From Aquatica leii (Eukaryota > Arthropoda > Insecta > Coleoptera > Lampyridae), in NCBI GenBank assembly GCA_035610365.1, contig CM069439.1, forward strand, positions 3,596,001 through 3,660,000: a DNA stretch of 64,000 nucleotides. The letters are read 5' to 3'. Below, in pieces: positions 1-11,997 of this stretch (position 1 is its first letter; each line of letters begins with the position of its first letter). The position numbers and the translations under genes were made by a program. The notes beneath the pieces are model-generated. The model was not told where the DNA came from. It did not search any database and saw only the letters and a program-made list of their open reading frames with translations.

Positions 1-573
1 ATCTATTGGTGTAGGTAGTTTTCAAGGCAATGAACCAAAACATCCCACTTAAGTGGTTATAAAAAACACAAACCACTCACTGATGAAACAATATCAAAAT
101 TTGGAAGAAAAGAAGTTACTTTGATGCATCTGATACTAAATTTTAAACAAAAAATGAGTGTCACACCTTATATATAACTAAAATATACCAACACATCTAG
201 TAGCATTCACCTATTTAGACAACCCTCCTATTATACCTAAAGCTTAGAATATCACTTAAAAGTCAATTATTCAGCAGCACGTTAACACAAGCAAAGAAAA
301 TTTGAAGATATCAAAGTTCATCTGTATTAATTTTCTATTGCCCAATCAGTTAAATGAACACATATGTCTACTAAGTAGACCTGATGATCAATCTCCAAGA
401 GAAACTTACTAACCAACAATGTAAAGTATAACCTTTGCACAACTTATAATAACTCAGTTCTATGTCAAATTATTAATCAAATGTTTATACAGCTGTATGA
501 AAGATTTTGTTATGAAAGGGAACCGTACTAGTAATACTTTAAATAAAATACTTAGAAACACAAAAACACTTAC
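1..573. other. Intron of the PCGF3-like gene, no recognisable feature
   Basis: AT-rich sequence with no exon that matches the rest of the PCGF3 family on the minus strand. A GTAAGTG donor sits at its right edge (567-573). Nothing else can be supported. Confidence 0.6.
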
Positions 574-899
574 TCTTTTGAAGATCTGGGACTAATTTGT
601 AAACTATATCTTGCATAGTACGATCGAAACTGATGTATTGCAGTGGATGCGATTGGTGTATAACGATATTGCATGTTGGGCAAGTATTGTTCTCTTCCAA
701 ATGTTTTACTAAGCAACTTTTACAAACTGCAACGAATTAATTGCGTTAATTTCATGTAAATATACGTGAATGCAGACAAAACAATCTACTCACAGGTATG
801 TAAACATTCAGTGACTGTAGTTGCATCTATTAAATATCCTCGACAAATTTTACAGGTAATGTGACTATTTAGCGTTCTTAATTTGATTCTTCTTTCCAT
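574..899 (-). CDS. l(3)73Ah: Polycomb group RING finger protein, PCGF3 / l(3)73Ah ortholog (5' exons only)
   Basis: Two coding exons are visible. Exon 1 (899 down to 794) starts [20 protein letters not shown] and exon 2 (726 down to 574) carries on through the RING finger; the donors at 793 and 573 and the acceptor at 727-728 keep phase (T then TT gives HTFCKSC). The C3HC4 RING ligands CxxC, CLHTFCKSC and CPTC are all present, followed by [21 protein letters not shown], which is diagnostic of the PCGF3 group. Family role: RING partner of the RING1/Sce E3 ligase that monoubiquitinates H2A in a variant PRC1, in the nucleus. The C-terminal RAWUL half is not in the window; the gene continues leftward past position 1 through an intron with no recognisable exon in 1-573. 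It is head to head with SRP72 about 600 bp away. The identification is secure; the missing 3' part is inferred from family length. Confidence 0.93.
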
Positions 900-1495
900 T
901 GTCATAATTTAATACGATAATGTATTATTTCCAAATAATATTCTAATTCTAACCACATCACTGTCGCTACACACTAACTGTATCCATAAATAAAACTTTC
1001 CGCAATCTTACGGATGATTTTTGAACTAACAACCTCAAAACATGAAGTATTAAAAAAAACTTTTAAAACGAAAACACCCTAAAAATTTTTGATTTAATAA
1101 TAAGTTTATATGCGATTTATTCATTATTGTTCATAATTACCTAAATCGGTTATTCTTGGGAAATCAATACAAATTTTGCATTATTCAGTAGTTTTAAAAC
1201 TGTAGTGTTCTTTGTGGATTCAGTAGTGTATTGGCTGTAAGCCGTTCCTTAAAATTGTAACGGTGTACGCTTGTCTTTATACGCAACCCATTGAGACATA
1301 ACCTAATTTTCCTTAATTTTGTATCCATGTTGTCCCATTAGGTCAAACCTTATATATTTATATAAACGTGTAGTTTGAATGTATTCGTGCTTAAATTTTT
1401 TTATACACAAAGTATTTAGGGCGACAAATTATTTTTATTTTAAATCTAAATTACGATATATTGTTTATTAAAGAATACATATTGCAACTTCTATA
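900..1495. promoter_or_regulatory. Shared divergent promoter region between PCGF3-like gene and SRP72
   Basis: The two start codons (899 minus, 1496 plus) face away from each other across 596 bp with no other gene. Both 5' UTRs and promoters must lie here. I see no clear TATA box in a position that would decide a start site, which is common for insect housekeeping genes. The promoter role is inferred from arrangement only. Confidence 0.6.
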
Positions 1496-4396
1496 ATGAG
1501 CGGAGATAAAGCAAGTACTAAAGAGAAATCAATCTCTACTGCTTATGTGGAACTCCACAGGTTTGGTCAAAATGGGGAATACGATAGAGGACTAAAAGTA
1601 GCAAACCGAAGTAAGTACCATATGGAGTCCCTCGTACCAATTGTAATCCTTTATGTAGTCTTACAGTTGTCACCACAGGAAGAAAAGGCATTTCACTGTA
1701 AAATCGTTTGCTTGATTCATCTATCTAAATTTAATGAAGCATTACAAATGATTCACAAATTTCAAGGATTGTCAAAGTTCGTGACTGACTTTCATTTACA
1801 ACAAACTACTATTGTTATTTTTTAGAAACTTATTTTTTGAGAAAGCTTACTGTCAGTATCGATTAAATCAAAACAAAGAAGCACTTGCTACTGTTGAACA
1901 AGTTGAAGAGCTTGATTATCGTTTAAAAGAACTTAAAGCTCAAATTCTTTATCGATTAGAATCTTTTAATGATGCTTTAATTATGTATCAGGATATTATA
2001 AAGAATACACATGATGACTATGCTGATGAACGTGAAACAAATTTGACAGCTGTTGTAACTCAACTGCAAGAATCAAATGTGGTAAATATAACCCCTCAGT
2101 TTTTTTCGATTTTACTGATCTATTTTGTCCTACCTACATTGCTTATTAACTAGAAAACCAATGTGGTGTCATCAAGAAGCGATACTTATGAGCTATGTTA
2201 TAACTGGGCATGTATTTTAATAGAGAAAGGTCAATATTCAGATGCTGAGAAGAAGCTTAAATTATGTGAGAAATTATGTCGTTCGAGTTTGGAAGACGAT
2301 GGGGCTTCAGAAGAAGAAATAGAAATTGAATTGGCACTCATGAGGTATATCATCTTATAAATAAAGATAGCGCTCAATAAACTTTTTAGAATTCAACTTG
2401 CTTATGTTTACCAAAAACAGGGTAAAATAAAAGAAGCACAGCAATTATATTCGGCTTCGCTCAAATTAAAACTCGACGATGCTGCATTAATTGCTGTTGC
2501 TAGTAATAACGTGGTGGTGATAAATAAAGATCAAAATGTGTTCGATTCTAAAAAGAAAATGAAGGCAGCTACTAGTGAAAGCTTAATTCATAAGTTACCA
2601 TCAAAACAGAGAAGACAAATTGCCTTGAACAATGCTATTTTAATGTATTATACAAATAATTTTGATCAGTGTAACAAATTGTGTAAGAATATTGAAGAGA
2701 CTTGGCCAAAACTAGCGCTTAAAGCTCGAGTTACACATGCTTTGTCTTTAACCAGATCAGAAAACTTTAATAAAGCGATTGATTTATTAAATAAATATGA
2801 ACCAAAAACTCATGAAGAGAAACTTTATGTCAAGCTGGTAATGGTCCATTTACTTTTAATGCAGGTCAGTTCTGATTAATCAGGTGTGTAACAATTAATC
2901 CATGTTTAATGTTCTCAGGGTGAACAAGCTGAAGCATGTAGAATTTTAGAAAGCATGGACGCTGATAGCTATAAACCTGCGATTGTTGGTGCACTAATAA
3001 CTTTGTATCTGGGAATGAAAAAGAAAGAAACTGCGTTGAAAGTATTTGAGAGAACTGTCGACTGGTATCGTGAAAACAATGTAAGTATTAGGTTTGAGTA
3101 GTTATGACATTATGTTTTACATCAGCGATAAAAAGTCGAATTTTTGAATCTCTTGTATATATTAGGGCCAGTAATTTGCTTGTATTTAAGTGCAAAACCC
3201 CTACAAATAAAAACTACACCTGTAAATATAGTCATTTGAGGGACATCAATTTTTCGGTTTAACACTTAAAGAGTACACTCAAGACAGAAAAAATCGGGAC
3301 ACTATTTGCATCTACGTACAAACATTTACGGTGTTGAACCCTATCCATTACATTACAGACTTAAACTTACTCAGCATTATAGCAAACTGTAAAAATTCTT
3401 TAATTTATTGTGATATCTTCAAGTTTGTTGTAATGGATATGGTTAAGCCCTGTTTACACCGTTATATGTTTGTACTTCAAAGCAGGTCTTGTCCCAATTA
3501 TTGTTTTCATGAGTGTATCTAGGCTTACATTTGATTATGAAAACAAATTGATTCAATGGAACCATGTCGTGTCTTTGATTCTAAACCAATAATTGACATT
3601 ATGTAGGTTAAAGGTGATCTTAGCAGTATGTGGAGACAAGCCGCCGATTTCCATATGCGTAATGGTCAGGCAATAGTTGCTGCCAATAGTCTAGAAGAAT
3701 TACTAAGATACAACCCCAACGACCATAAAGCCGTAGCTCAATTAGCTCTCGCGTACATGCAGGTAATTTGGTTCTAATTCGAACGCAGTTAATTTAAACT
3801 TGAACCCTTTCATAGTTCGATAAAAAGAAAGCAGGCGAATTAATCGATAGGCTTCCAAAATTGCAAAAGAAACTAAGCGAAAGCGAAATAGACGTACTTG
3901 AAAACGCAAGTTGGATAACTTTAAAGAAAACTGTTCACAAAGTTGAATCCGCGCCAAGGTATAATACACAATCCGGCTAAATTCTTTTATTAAAATCATT
4001 GTAGTACACCAAAAACGGATACATTAGATCAGAAAAAGAAGAGGAACAAGAAACGAAAACCGAAATTTCCTAAAAATTACGACGCTAGTGCAACACCAGA
4101 TCCAGAAAGATGGTTACCAAAATACGAGAGAAGTGGTTATCGTAAAAGACGTGATCGTAGAGCAAAGGAAATTATTAAAGGTTCTCAAGGTGCTACTTCA
4201 GCACAAACGGACCAATAGTAAGATTTCCAAATTTTAATGGTCAAGATTTAATATTGGTTTGATTTTTAGCGATTTTTCAAAAATATCGGAACAAGAATCG
4301 CACAATAGTCCAATGGGGTCTAGCGTGGAACCATCGCCTCAAGCAAAATCACAACACAAGAAACAACAAACGAAAAAGAAGAATAAACGGCGTTAA
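1496..4396 (+). CDS. Srp72: Signal recognition particle subunit SRP72 (complete, 10 exons)
   Basis: Exons: 1496-1610, 1659-1770, 1826-2081, 2154-2344, 2390-2864, 2919-3080, 3607-3762, 3816-3958, 4005-4217, 4270-4396. The lengths sum to 650 codons (649 aa plus stop), the usual SRP72 size, and every join keeps phase. The N-terminus (MSGDKAST, then VELHRFGQNGEYDRGLKVAN) and TPR-like helices (for example FEKAYCQYRLNQNKEAL and DTYELCYNWACILIEKGQY) match SRP72. The C-terminus has the lysine-rich RNA-binding region with PDPERWLPKYERSGYRKRR. SRP72 forms a heterodimer with SRP68 on 7SL RNA in the SRP S-domain and acts in ER targeting of secretory proteins. The exon 2 end is the least certain: 1770 keeps phase, while the better-looking GT at 1781 does not with the chosen acceptor. 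Most introns are about 48-73 bp; intron 6 is 526 bp. The last donor overlaps a stop (see findings). AATAAA at 4454 is the likely poly(A) signal. Confidence 0.95.
3081..3606 (+). other. SRP72 intron 6 (526 bp)
   Basis: The only long intron of this gene. It has a GTAAGT donor at 3081 and an acceptor ending TATGTAG at 3606. A 63-codon ORF at 3331-3522 inside it has no family resemblance and is taken as chance. No repeat with clear ends was seen. Confidence 0.75.
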
Positions 4397-4453
4397 ACAT
4401 TTATTTTTTATTTTCTATAAATTGGATTTACTTTTTCGTGTATTATTTTGGGA

Positions 4454-4459
4454 ATAAAA
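4454..4459 (+). terminator. Probable poly(A) signal of SRP72
   Basis: An AATAAA hexamer about 60 bp after the SRP72 stop codon, in a short gap before the convergent neighbour whose stop lies at 4620. The two 3' UTRs therefore nearly meet. Confidence 0.6.
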
Positions 4460-4619
4460 CAATTTACAAGGAAACCAATGGTATAATTTCGTGTTGAAAA
4501 ATAAAGAAAACTTTATAGAAAACATTTAATAATTCCGCTGTAATTACATAAATAACACATACAATTGAACATCGTACATAAACAATGAAAATAAATTAGT
4601 ATCAATATATAAGTCAGTT

Positions 4620-6936
4620 TTATGATTTCGTACTTCGGGGTCGACCTTCCCAAGCATCTTTTTCACTTTGTCGTTCGAGACGCCTTTGCTCTATAAGTAA
4701 TCCAACTATGAATCTAATAGGAATCAATTATAGATGAAATGCTCAACAGATACTTTGATAAATTATGTAAATCTGGTTTTAAAATACCAATTAATTCGTG
4801 GGAGGTGGCTTAGCTTTATCTGTTGAGCATTTCAATTAGTCTGATTAATATACCTCGTGCATCGCGTAAAGCCTGCCTTTCTTGTTCTACCTCTTCCTTA
4901 CTTAAAGTTGATTTAGTACCAAGATGCGTGTTTATAAGCCGCCGCGCTGTTTGCATATTTGTCTGAGGTCGTTTCATCGCTGGTTTTAAGTCGCTACTAC
5001 TTGCTGTAGTTGCAGCAATAGAACTGGCTAATCCCAAAGGACGAGCTTTTATAATGTCGTGTTCGATTTGCAAAGCTCTTTGCGCTGAAAAATATTAGTT
5101 GAATATAATTTTTTACTTAACGTAACTCACCTTGGGCCGGAGTGCTTAAGACTAATAAACAATGGGTATCGTCACACCATTTTACATACATGGGATTTTG
5201 AGAGGCACCTCGGTATAATTGCATAATGTCTTGAGTTTTGAAAGTCGATGGAAAATCATAAAGTTCAATCACATGTTCCAAATCTTGATATTTAGTGTTC
5301 TGGTAGGCACTATAATCATGACTAGCCTTTACCACCGTTACGTCACAGCCGATTTGCTTTACAATCTGAAATATTCAGAAAACAAAAATATTTGACAAAA
5401 ACTATGAAAGACCTGAAAAGAAAAAATGCATCGACCTTAAATACAAGACTAACGCTTCGCTGTTACACACGCTCACGGCGTTAAAATATCTCGATTATTA
5501 ATCCCTATCATTAACAACCTTCTTCGTTAAATAACTATTAAACTTTGAGTGTGGGAGGGGCTGTAGATACGATGTATTATAATGGATTTAATTAACATTT
5601 TGTGTTTAATTATTTGGGGATAATTGCGCCTCACCAGTTGAGCAGTTTTTATAAACTGGTCCATAAATTGGAAAAGGACTACTTTATCTTATGCTTATTT
5701 TAGAGTAAAAAGTGGCAAAAATGTTACGTACCTCCCCGATATATTCAGCGTGTAAATCACCGTTTTCGTCAAACATATCTTCCCAATTGGCCAAATTGTT
5801 TTGATCTTCTTGGTTGTTGATTCGACTATTCTCTTTACTTACATTATTCTTTTCGTTTTCAGTGTGATTGGTTCTTTGCGTTGACACCTTGTTTTCATTT
5901 ATCCATAAAGTATCGTTATGCATATTTTTAATCAACGGCCTTCTTTTACGATTGATGTTTTCGAGAGCTCTTTTCATCTCTTCTTTTTCGTTATCTGTAT
6001 CACAATCGGCTGATTTTTTCTTCATTTCGTCATTATAAGAAATATATAGATCAGAAAAGTTTGTTTCGATTTCGGACTCCTTTGGAACTATTTCGTCTGA
6101 CTGTATTTGAGGAGAACTGATATCAAAGTCGATGTTAGGAGTGTCTTCATTTGATGATACTATGTCGTCTATTTTAACGTCTTCTGTAGAGTTTCCTACC
6201 GAGGATGCTTCTTCTACAATCATCGTTTTCATAATTTCCGTCGAAGTTGCTTCATCTACTTTATTAAAGTTTTCGTCGTTTGTTTCATTATCTTCTATAG
6301 TAGGATGATCAGGTATAAAATTATTATCACTGGTACAGTCGGATTCACAAGTATTTTCTAAATTTTGTACTACTGGATTTTCATTAACTAATGTGGCACA
6401 TATAGATAATTGGTTGGTTGTTGTATCTTCGCCGGAATCGTCATGGTCGTACACTAACCGTTCGTTTTGGGTATGTGGTAACTCAATTTTATTGCATTCA
6501 CTAGATAATTCATTTTCAAAACATTCAGATTCACTTTTGCTTGATATGGTAGACGAGTCTATAACTTGACTAGAATAAACACTTTCACTACATATAGTAA
6601 CTTCGTCCAAAGCTTTTATTTGCTCGCCTTCAACGTGTAATTGTTCTTTTTTAAGCTCGTCAGACGTTTTATCGGATTTTTTAGATGTTCCTTTAGCAGA
6701 CGTTTTTTTTGCAGCAGATTCTTTGACTTTTCTACATAAATATTTTAGTAAAAGAACAATCTGATAGAAAAACTTACCCTTTTTTCGTCATTGACCGTTG
6801 TGCCGGAGGAACATAGTAAGATTGCGTGGGCCTCATTCTGGATTTTTTGGTACAACTTTTGGGCGTGTTTTCCTCTGTATCCATTCTTTTAGAAACTTTT
6901 TGGGTCGACACTGATGGGCATTCATCAGTGGGCTCT
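4620..6936 (-). CDS. R3HCC1 / R3HCC1L-like coiled-coil protein
   Basis: Exons, 5' to 3' on the minus strand: 6936-6778, 6731-5732, 5365-5131, 5084-4854, 4690-4620; all joins keep phase. The conserved C-terminal domain of the family is clear: HVIELYDFPSTFKTQDIM, then YVKWCDDTHCLLVLSTPAQA, RALQIEHDIIKARPL, RPQTNMQTARRLINTHLG, and the coiled tail RDAREQRRLERQSEKDAWEG ending RSTKS. This is the RRM-like fold plus coiled coil of R3HCC1/R3HCC1L; no R3H motif was seen. The long exon 5732-6731 encodes an acidic, Ser/Asn/Glu-rich, probably disordered stretch. Near the N-terminus RPTQSYYVPPAQR resembles the exon-junction-complex binding motif reported in related proteins. The start is uncertain: the first in-exon ATG is at 6884 (MDTEENTP), but the frame stays open to the acceptor at 6936, so an upstream coding exon may exist. 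Cellular role is poorly known. It is tail to tail with SRP72. Confidence 0.85.
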
Positions 6937-7111
6937 CTAAACAATTAACGTGTCAATATGATTAATATCAGATACGTATTTAAAAATGAAAAACTCGCTA
7001 CTATCGAAGTGAACTTAAAATTTATTGCATTGGGTTTAATACAAAATTGAGATACTCGAGCATAGGGTATAATTTGTTTATTGCTTTAGGTTCCTAAACT
7101 TTTGATTATTT

Positions 7112-7486
7112 CTAAATCACGACACCAGTTTTTTCTCCATAATGAACTTCATTTATTTCATGAACACCATCTACTCTATCTAAGGTAATGTCCTCTCTCA
7201 AGCCGACCAGGTAGGATATTACTATTAGGTTTTGAAAAAAAATCGCCTTGCGCGTAAGAATACATTTAAAGGTGGTTGTAGTAACCTCCAAGATCGAGAT
7301 TACATTAAGAACATTTCCTTTGCGACTGGCCTTATTCTTATTTTGATAAATCGCATTAAAACCTACCTTGCCTTTAAAGGTCATTAGCGAAAATAACATT
7401 GGCAAAACGTAGCACCATAAAGCAAAAAATCTGACTACAAGCGTTTCAAGACACATTACCGCTACAGATTTGATAGTGACAATCAT
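7112..7486 (-). CDS. Hypothetical ORF, 124 codons, upstream of the R3HCC1-like gene
   Basis: An open frame from an ATG at 7486 to a stop at 7112, not recognised. The N-terminal third is hydrophobic (VVRFFALWCYVLPMLFSLMTF, roughly residues 17-37) and the C-terminal part is polar (LDRVDGVHEINEVHYGEKTG). It lies just 5' of the first visible R3HCC1-like exon on the same strand, so it could be a small independent gene, a piece of that gene's 5' intron, or chance. There is no clear promoter or poly(A) signal and no recognised domain. Confidence 0.25.
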   Translation of the reverse strand: MIVTIKSVAVMCLETLVVRFFALWCYVLPMLFSLMTFKGKVGFNAIYQNKNKASRKGNVLNVISILEVTTTTFKCILTRKAIFFQNLIVISYLVGLREDITLDRVDGVHEINEVHYGEKTGVVI

Positions 7487-7583
7487 TCCTTAACCTTGTT
7501 TTTCTCCTGTTTCTGTTTGTAGTAAACTTACTGAACTTACATCGTATCGACTTCGTCAATAGTTGTACTTTGGGCATAGTCAA

Positions 7584-7782
7584 TAGAATCATATACAGAA
7601 GTTTCGGCCGATTCAAACTTCAAAAATATTATTTTATCAAGGCAAAATCCTGGAACCAAAACTGCTCTGTATCAATTCTATATGTTGATGGATGATCAAA
7701 ATGTTCCAATTGTTTGTAAAAACACATTTACTGACAAAGACAAGGAAAAGATTATGTTTGATTTGGGATGGGCATTTCCTGA
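7584..7782 (+). pseudogene. Coding-like fragment of unknown origin
   Basis: On the plus strand a frame opens after ...GCATAG (possible acceptor) and reads about 65 codons to a GAG|GTAATG junction (possible donor). It includes NIILSRQNPGTKTALYQFYM, LMDDQNVPIVCKNTFTDKD and KEKIMFDLGWAFPE. Composition looks protein-like rather than random, but I do not recognise the family and cannot find flanking exons. It may be an orphan exon, an exapted transposon scrap or a chance ORF. Confidence 0.25.
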
Positions 7783-7799
7783 GGTAATGAATTAACTGT

Positions 7800-10700
7800 A
7801 CAAAAACTCACGCGTTTAGAATTTTCACAACAGAGATACTATCAAAACGGAAAAAAATGAACAATAATAGAATAAAATACAGGATTATCTGCAAAATGTA
7901 TGAAGATAACATAGTAAGAATAATAGACAAAAGAAACATAGCCCAAATACTAAAATAAGAAACGCGGAGAAAATAGGAATCTGCGAAACGTCAGGATTAC
8001 AGGCGTCATCTGGTCGTAAAATTCTAATTCATAAGAAACTTATAAAAAAAAGGAAAACAATGAACACATGGCGCACATCCGCATCACCATACGTATTAGC
8101 GGAAGTTTGTCCTTGGATTTGTTAACACTGCAAAATGTTTGAAAAGAAACATGTAGACGCCAGTCTTGTTAAAAGATGCATTTGTCATAAATATATTTTT
8201 TACAACGCGCGTGGTGCATCAAAGTTGAACCCAATTGAGAACTTTTGTTATTCAGGCAACAGCCAAATAATGACACAGAGCTCACAAACAATTAAAAATT
8301 TAATACATTTAATGTCCAAACTAATAGTTAAACCCCGTGGAAGGTCGACTAAACATTAATTAAAATTGTTAAGAGGTGTTTTATATGCATTTTATTATTA
8401 AATGTATGTATTAAAAGTAGTTTTTACTTGTTTTAAATCTATAAAAATCAATAAAATTGAAGTACATGGTTGTAAAGCCAAAACCCGATTCAAATAGGGA
8501 AGTATATATCTACATACTTATACTAATATAAAGAGGTAAAGTTTGTATGTATGAGGCAATCTTCGCCATTTCAAAAATTCTTTCACCCATATTTAGAATG
8601 GATTTGGGTAAACATAGGATATATATTATACCGTTAAAATGAAACGACGGTAAGAAATATTTCAATGCTTTCTATAGAGAAGTTGTAGAACTCAAAAAGT
8701 TCTACAACAAAATCTGCGACATGTTAATTGATAAAATACGACTTGTATTTAAAATTATTTTTAATCTATCGCGGGGAATTTAAGTAGGTAATCTCAAATT
8801 CTTATCAATATACATTTGCTCATCATCAAGGAAATTTTATGTACATAAAAACTGTCTTTTACACAGTATTGTTTGGACAAGTAGTTTAGATGTTACGATC
8901 GTGTTTTTCAAAAACAAAATAAAATACGCTTTGGTGTAAGCGGGTGGTGAGGAGCAATCTGCGCTTGTTTACGAGATAGGCAGATATGTGCGTGTCCGGT
9001 TAGCGTTGACAAAGTGGGAAAAACGGGATGTTTAAAAACTATGTACTATCCTAAATATGCCAACAGATGAAGCTGTTAGTTAAACACTATTTTCTAAAAC
9101 GCGCTGAGATTGTATATAAGCTTTGTCGACATCGACCATATATCGCCTTCAACACAAGAGTTAAGTGACAAGAGTTTTATTCTTCCTAGAAACAGAAAAA
9201 AATGTATCAAAAACTCAAAATATAAGTGTGCGAAGCAGGGCGATTAAGCTATTAATATCTTAAAATTTGTCAACGAACTGATTCTGTTTAATTTCACACT
9301 ATAGTGATTAAGGGGGTTCTAAAACGGCCGCTTTTCCATTAAAACTATAAGAACCAGAAACTTAAAAAAAGATAATTACAAAGGCTAGTTGTATAACCGT
9401 CTTAAGACATTTTGTATAATTTTGAAGCTACAAATATAAAAAATGAGTAGGAAACGAAACAATTTTATGCAATTTAAGGCGAATTTTGAAGGCACATGGT
9501 AAACGTACCATCGATTATTTGCAAGAAGTGGCACAGGTGCGCCCTAGATATATGTCTTTAGTTTATACATACATAGTATTTATATGAAAATAAATATTAT
9601 TGAAAAATCTATGGCCAGACCAGGAACGCGACACGAAATGAAATGTGTTGCTGATTGCTCATTCCCCTGCAAAATCTCTCTAATTAAAAAAAAAACCCTA
9701 TACAAGTAGCCTTTCCTTACTGTGAAATTTTAGATAATGATAAGGTGAATAAAATCAAAATAAGAATAGTTGAAATTAATTTTGTAACAACTTGAGTCTT
9801 GCCAGAAAGACACATAAAACTGCTGTCAATCTGAACGCAAGACGTATATCTTTAGCCTGGTTCAGTATGGTCCTACAACACCCAATTTATAACCCAAATA
9901 AAATGCTTGTAAGAACATGTAAAGTGCATTAACATCATTGACCGCAATCATTAGATGACAAGGGGGAAAACTAAAAGAACTTGGAGAAAAGAAATAAAAA
10001 TGCCTCAATTTGGAGTTACTTTTAAGGTGTTTTGTGACTTATCTGACGTATTGTGCAGGTCAGTATTGCAGAATGTCGTTTAGGGATTTGCTAGAAAGTA
10101 CGAAACTAAATACTTGGCAGTTGAAGAACAGTTGGTTTCTCTAATTAAGCACTAAAAATCTCAGATGTAATTTTGTTAAAACACTGATAACCAGGAAGAT
10201 ATTACAAAACGTTGACATAGACAGACACAATTAATACTAAAAGACAAATGGACATGGAAATAACTAAGAGATAGAATAAGATTTACAGAGGTCCCCGTAT
10301 CCTGACAAAAAAATCATCTGAGAAATAAAATATTGAGATTACAGTAACATAAATAACTTTTACATTAATAAAACTGAAGAGAAAAAAATATGCCTACTGC
10401 TAATTTAAATTGCAATAGTTGCACATTGTATTATATTACATAATTCACTCGTATTGTGCAAAAGAAAGTAAACATAGCGGAAGCTTAAATAATGCGAATT
10501 CTTTGAGAATAAGGAATATATAGCAAGAAATTACGTAATAACACTTTAAAACACAAGCTAGGAACGTTACAACGAAAAATTACTTACTTTGTTATTTTCT
10601 TGCACACAACCGCCACCTGATTAGGTCCACTTCCAATACAAAATACACTTAAATCAAAGATGAATGCTTGATACCGTAAGACCTTCAGAAAAATGGGCTT

Positions 10701-11990
10701 CAACTTGGGAAATAAAACGCTGAAAGTAAATGAAAGTAAAAGCAACAATTTTACATAATAGTGAAGTCACAAAGACTTTCTCTTTCCTTCCGTATGTAAC
10801 ATTCCATTACCTGGCAGTATCTTTTTTTGTAAATGCAACCTTCGCTTTTATAATACTAAGTTTTAAGTAAATAAATAATAATTTACATTTTTAAATAAAT
10901 TGTTTATTTTTAGGTTATAAATACATACCAGTGTTTATCGTCTTTTAGTACAATGTCCAAATCTTCTCTCACACAACCGACGAACTCGCGGTCGCAGAAG
11001 ATTTTGTTTATTTTTGTTGATATTAGTGATAATATTGAGTCTAAATCATCATCGCACATGCTAACAATATTGATAATGAATAATACATTTGAAAATGAAA
11101 GTTGTCATATGTTTTATGGTCAGGACCGTAATCAGGAAAGCGTAAATAGGAAGTAACCGTACTTGTTTATTTGCATATTACGAACATCGAGCGTGACTAT
11201 TACGTTAATCAAAACCCTTAACCCTGAAACTAATTAATTTCATATGCGCGTTGAATGTACAATAACTACAAAGAAAATTTAATTGTTTAGAGAAACAATA
11301 GAAATTTAAAACGAAGTCAATAAAGGCTAATAACAACAGAACAGGTGTATTAACTATAAATTTAAGACCATAAGAAACACGTTCTATCACAGTAGAAACA
11401 TAAATTTGAAAATATTGCCTAATTTCTACTTTTTCTTGATACTCTACACTTTCGCAAAAAACGATTATGCCTTTTTCACATTTGGTGTATACAACCCTTT
11501 AGCAGTTTCACTGTGAGTACGCCGAATGACTATTTTGATATACTATTTTTAAAGGTACTTTTGTATGTTAGCTCACAGAGTACAGTCAGTCCAAAAGTGT
11601 TTATTACTTATTCCCGTTATTTGGGTTGGAGTACTAATTTATGGTATCTGTCAGTGCCGTACCCACAAAGGGGACGACAGGATAAATCCCCCAAGACAAA
11701 AACATTGAAACGTTAAACTTTTTCTTGACACAAGCACCACTAATTACTCAACTAAAACTGCTAAATGACGTATCAAACATTGGCAGCTTTCAAAGGTTGA
11801 AATCAGATTGTATTTCCCAATATTAAAAATTTGATGTAGGTACTCGTTATGTATCGACTGCAGCGTTACAGTATACTTATCTTGTGTTCAAAAGGATAAA
11901 ACTTATCTGCTCAATTTGACATCACTTATTAGTAGTGATGAATTCACTTGGCTATTCAAACTAGACAAGTTTAAATAGTTTGATTTTTTT
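7800..11990. other. Intergenic, AT-rich, mostly unrecognised
   Basis: About 4.2 kb without a supportable gene. Short ORFs (8135-8359 plus, 74 codons; 10953-11156 plus; 11205-11390 minus; 11513-11716 plus) have no recognisable domain. Around 8518-8680 there is a dispersed-repeat-like sequence (entered separately). A TATATAAGC-like motif lies near 9114, but no LTR pair supports an element there. Confidence 0.5.
8518..8680. repeat. Fragment resembling a dispersed arthropod interspersed repeat
   Basis: The stretch has TACTAATATAAAGAGGTAAA, GTTTGTATGTATGAGG, TTCAAAAATTCTTTCACCCA and a following ACATAGGATATATATTATA segment. I recall this word order from a repeat type scattered through many insect genomes. 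The class is unknown to me and the ends cannot be set. Confidence 0.35.
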
Positions 11991-11997
11991 TTCAATT

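Noticed and set aside
7545-7579. Minus ATG (MPKVQLLTKSIR) followed by a GTAAGT donor, as a first coding exon for the R3HCC1-like gene
   Set aside because: It ends one base into a codon while the next exon (from 6936) needs two, so the join breaks frame and creates a stop. It may be a non-coding exon at most.
9100-9200. TATATAAGC motif and downstream sequence as an LTR promoter
   Set aside because: No matching second LTR, primer-binding site or coding region nearby.
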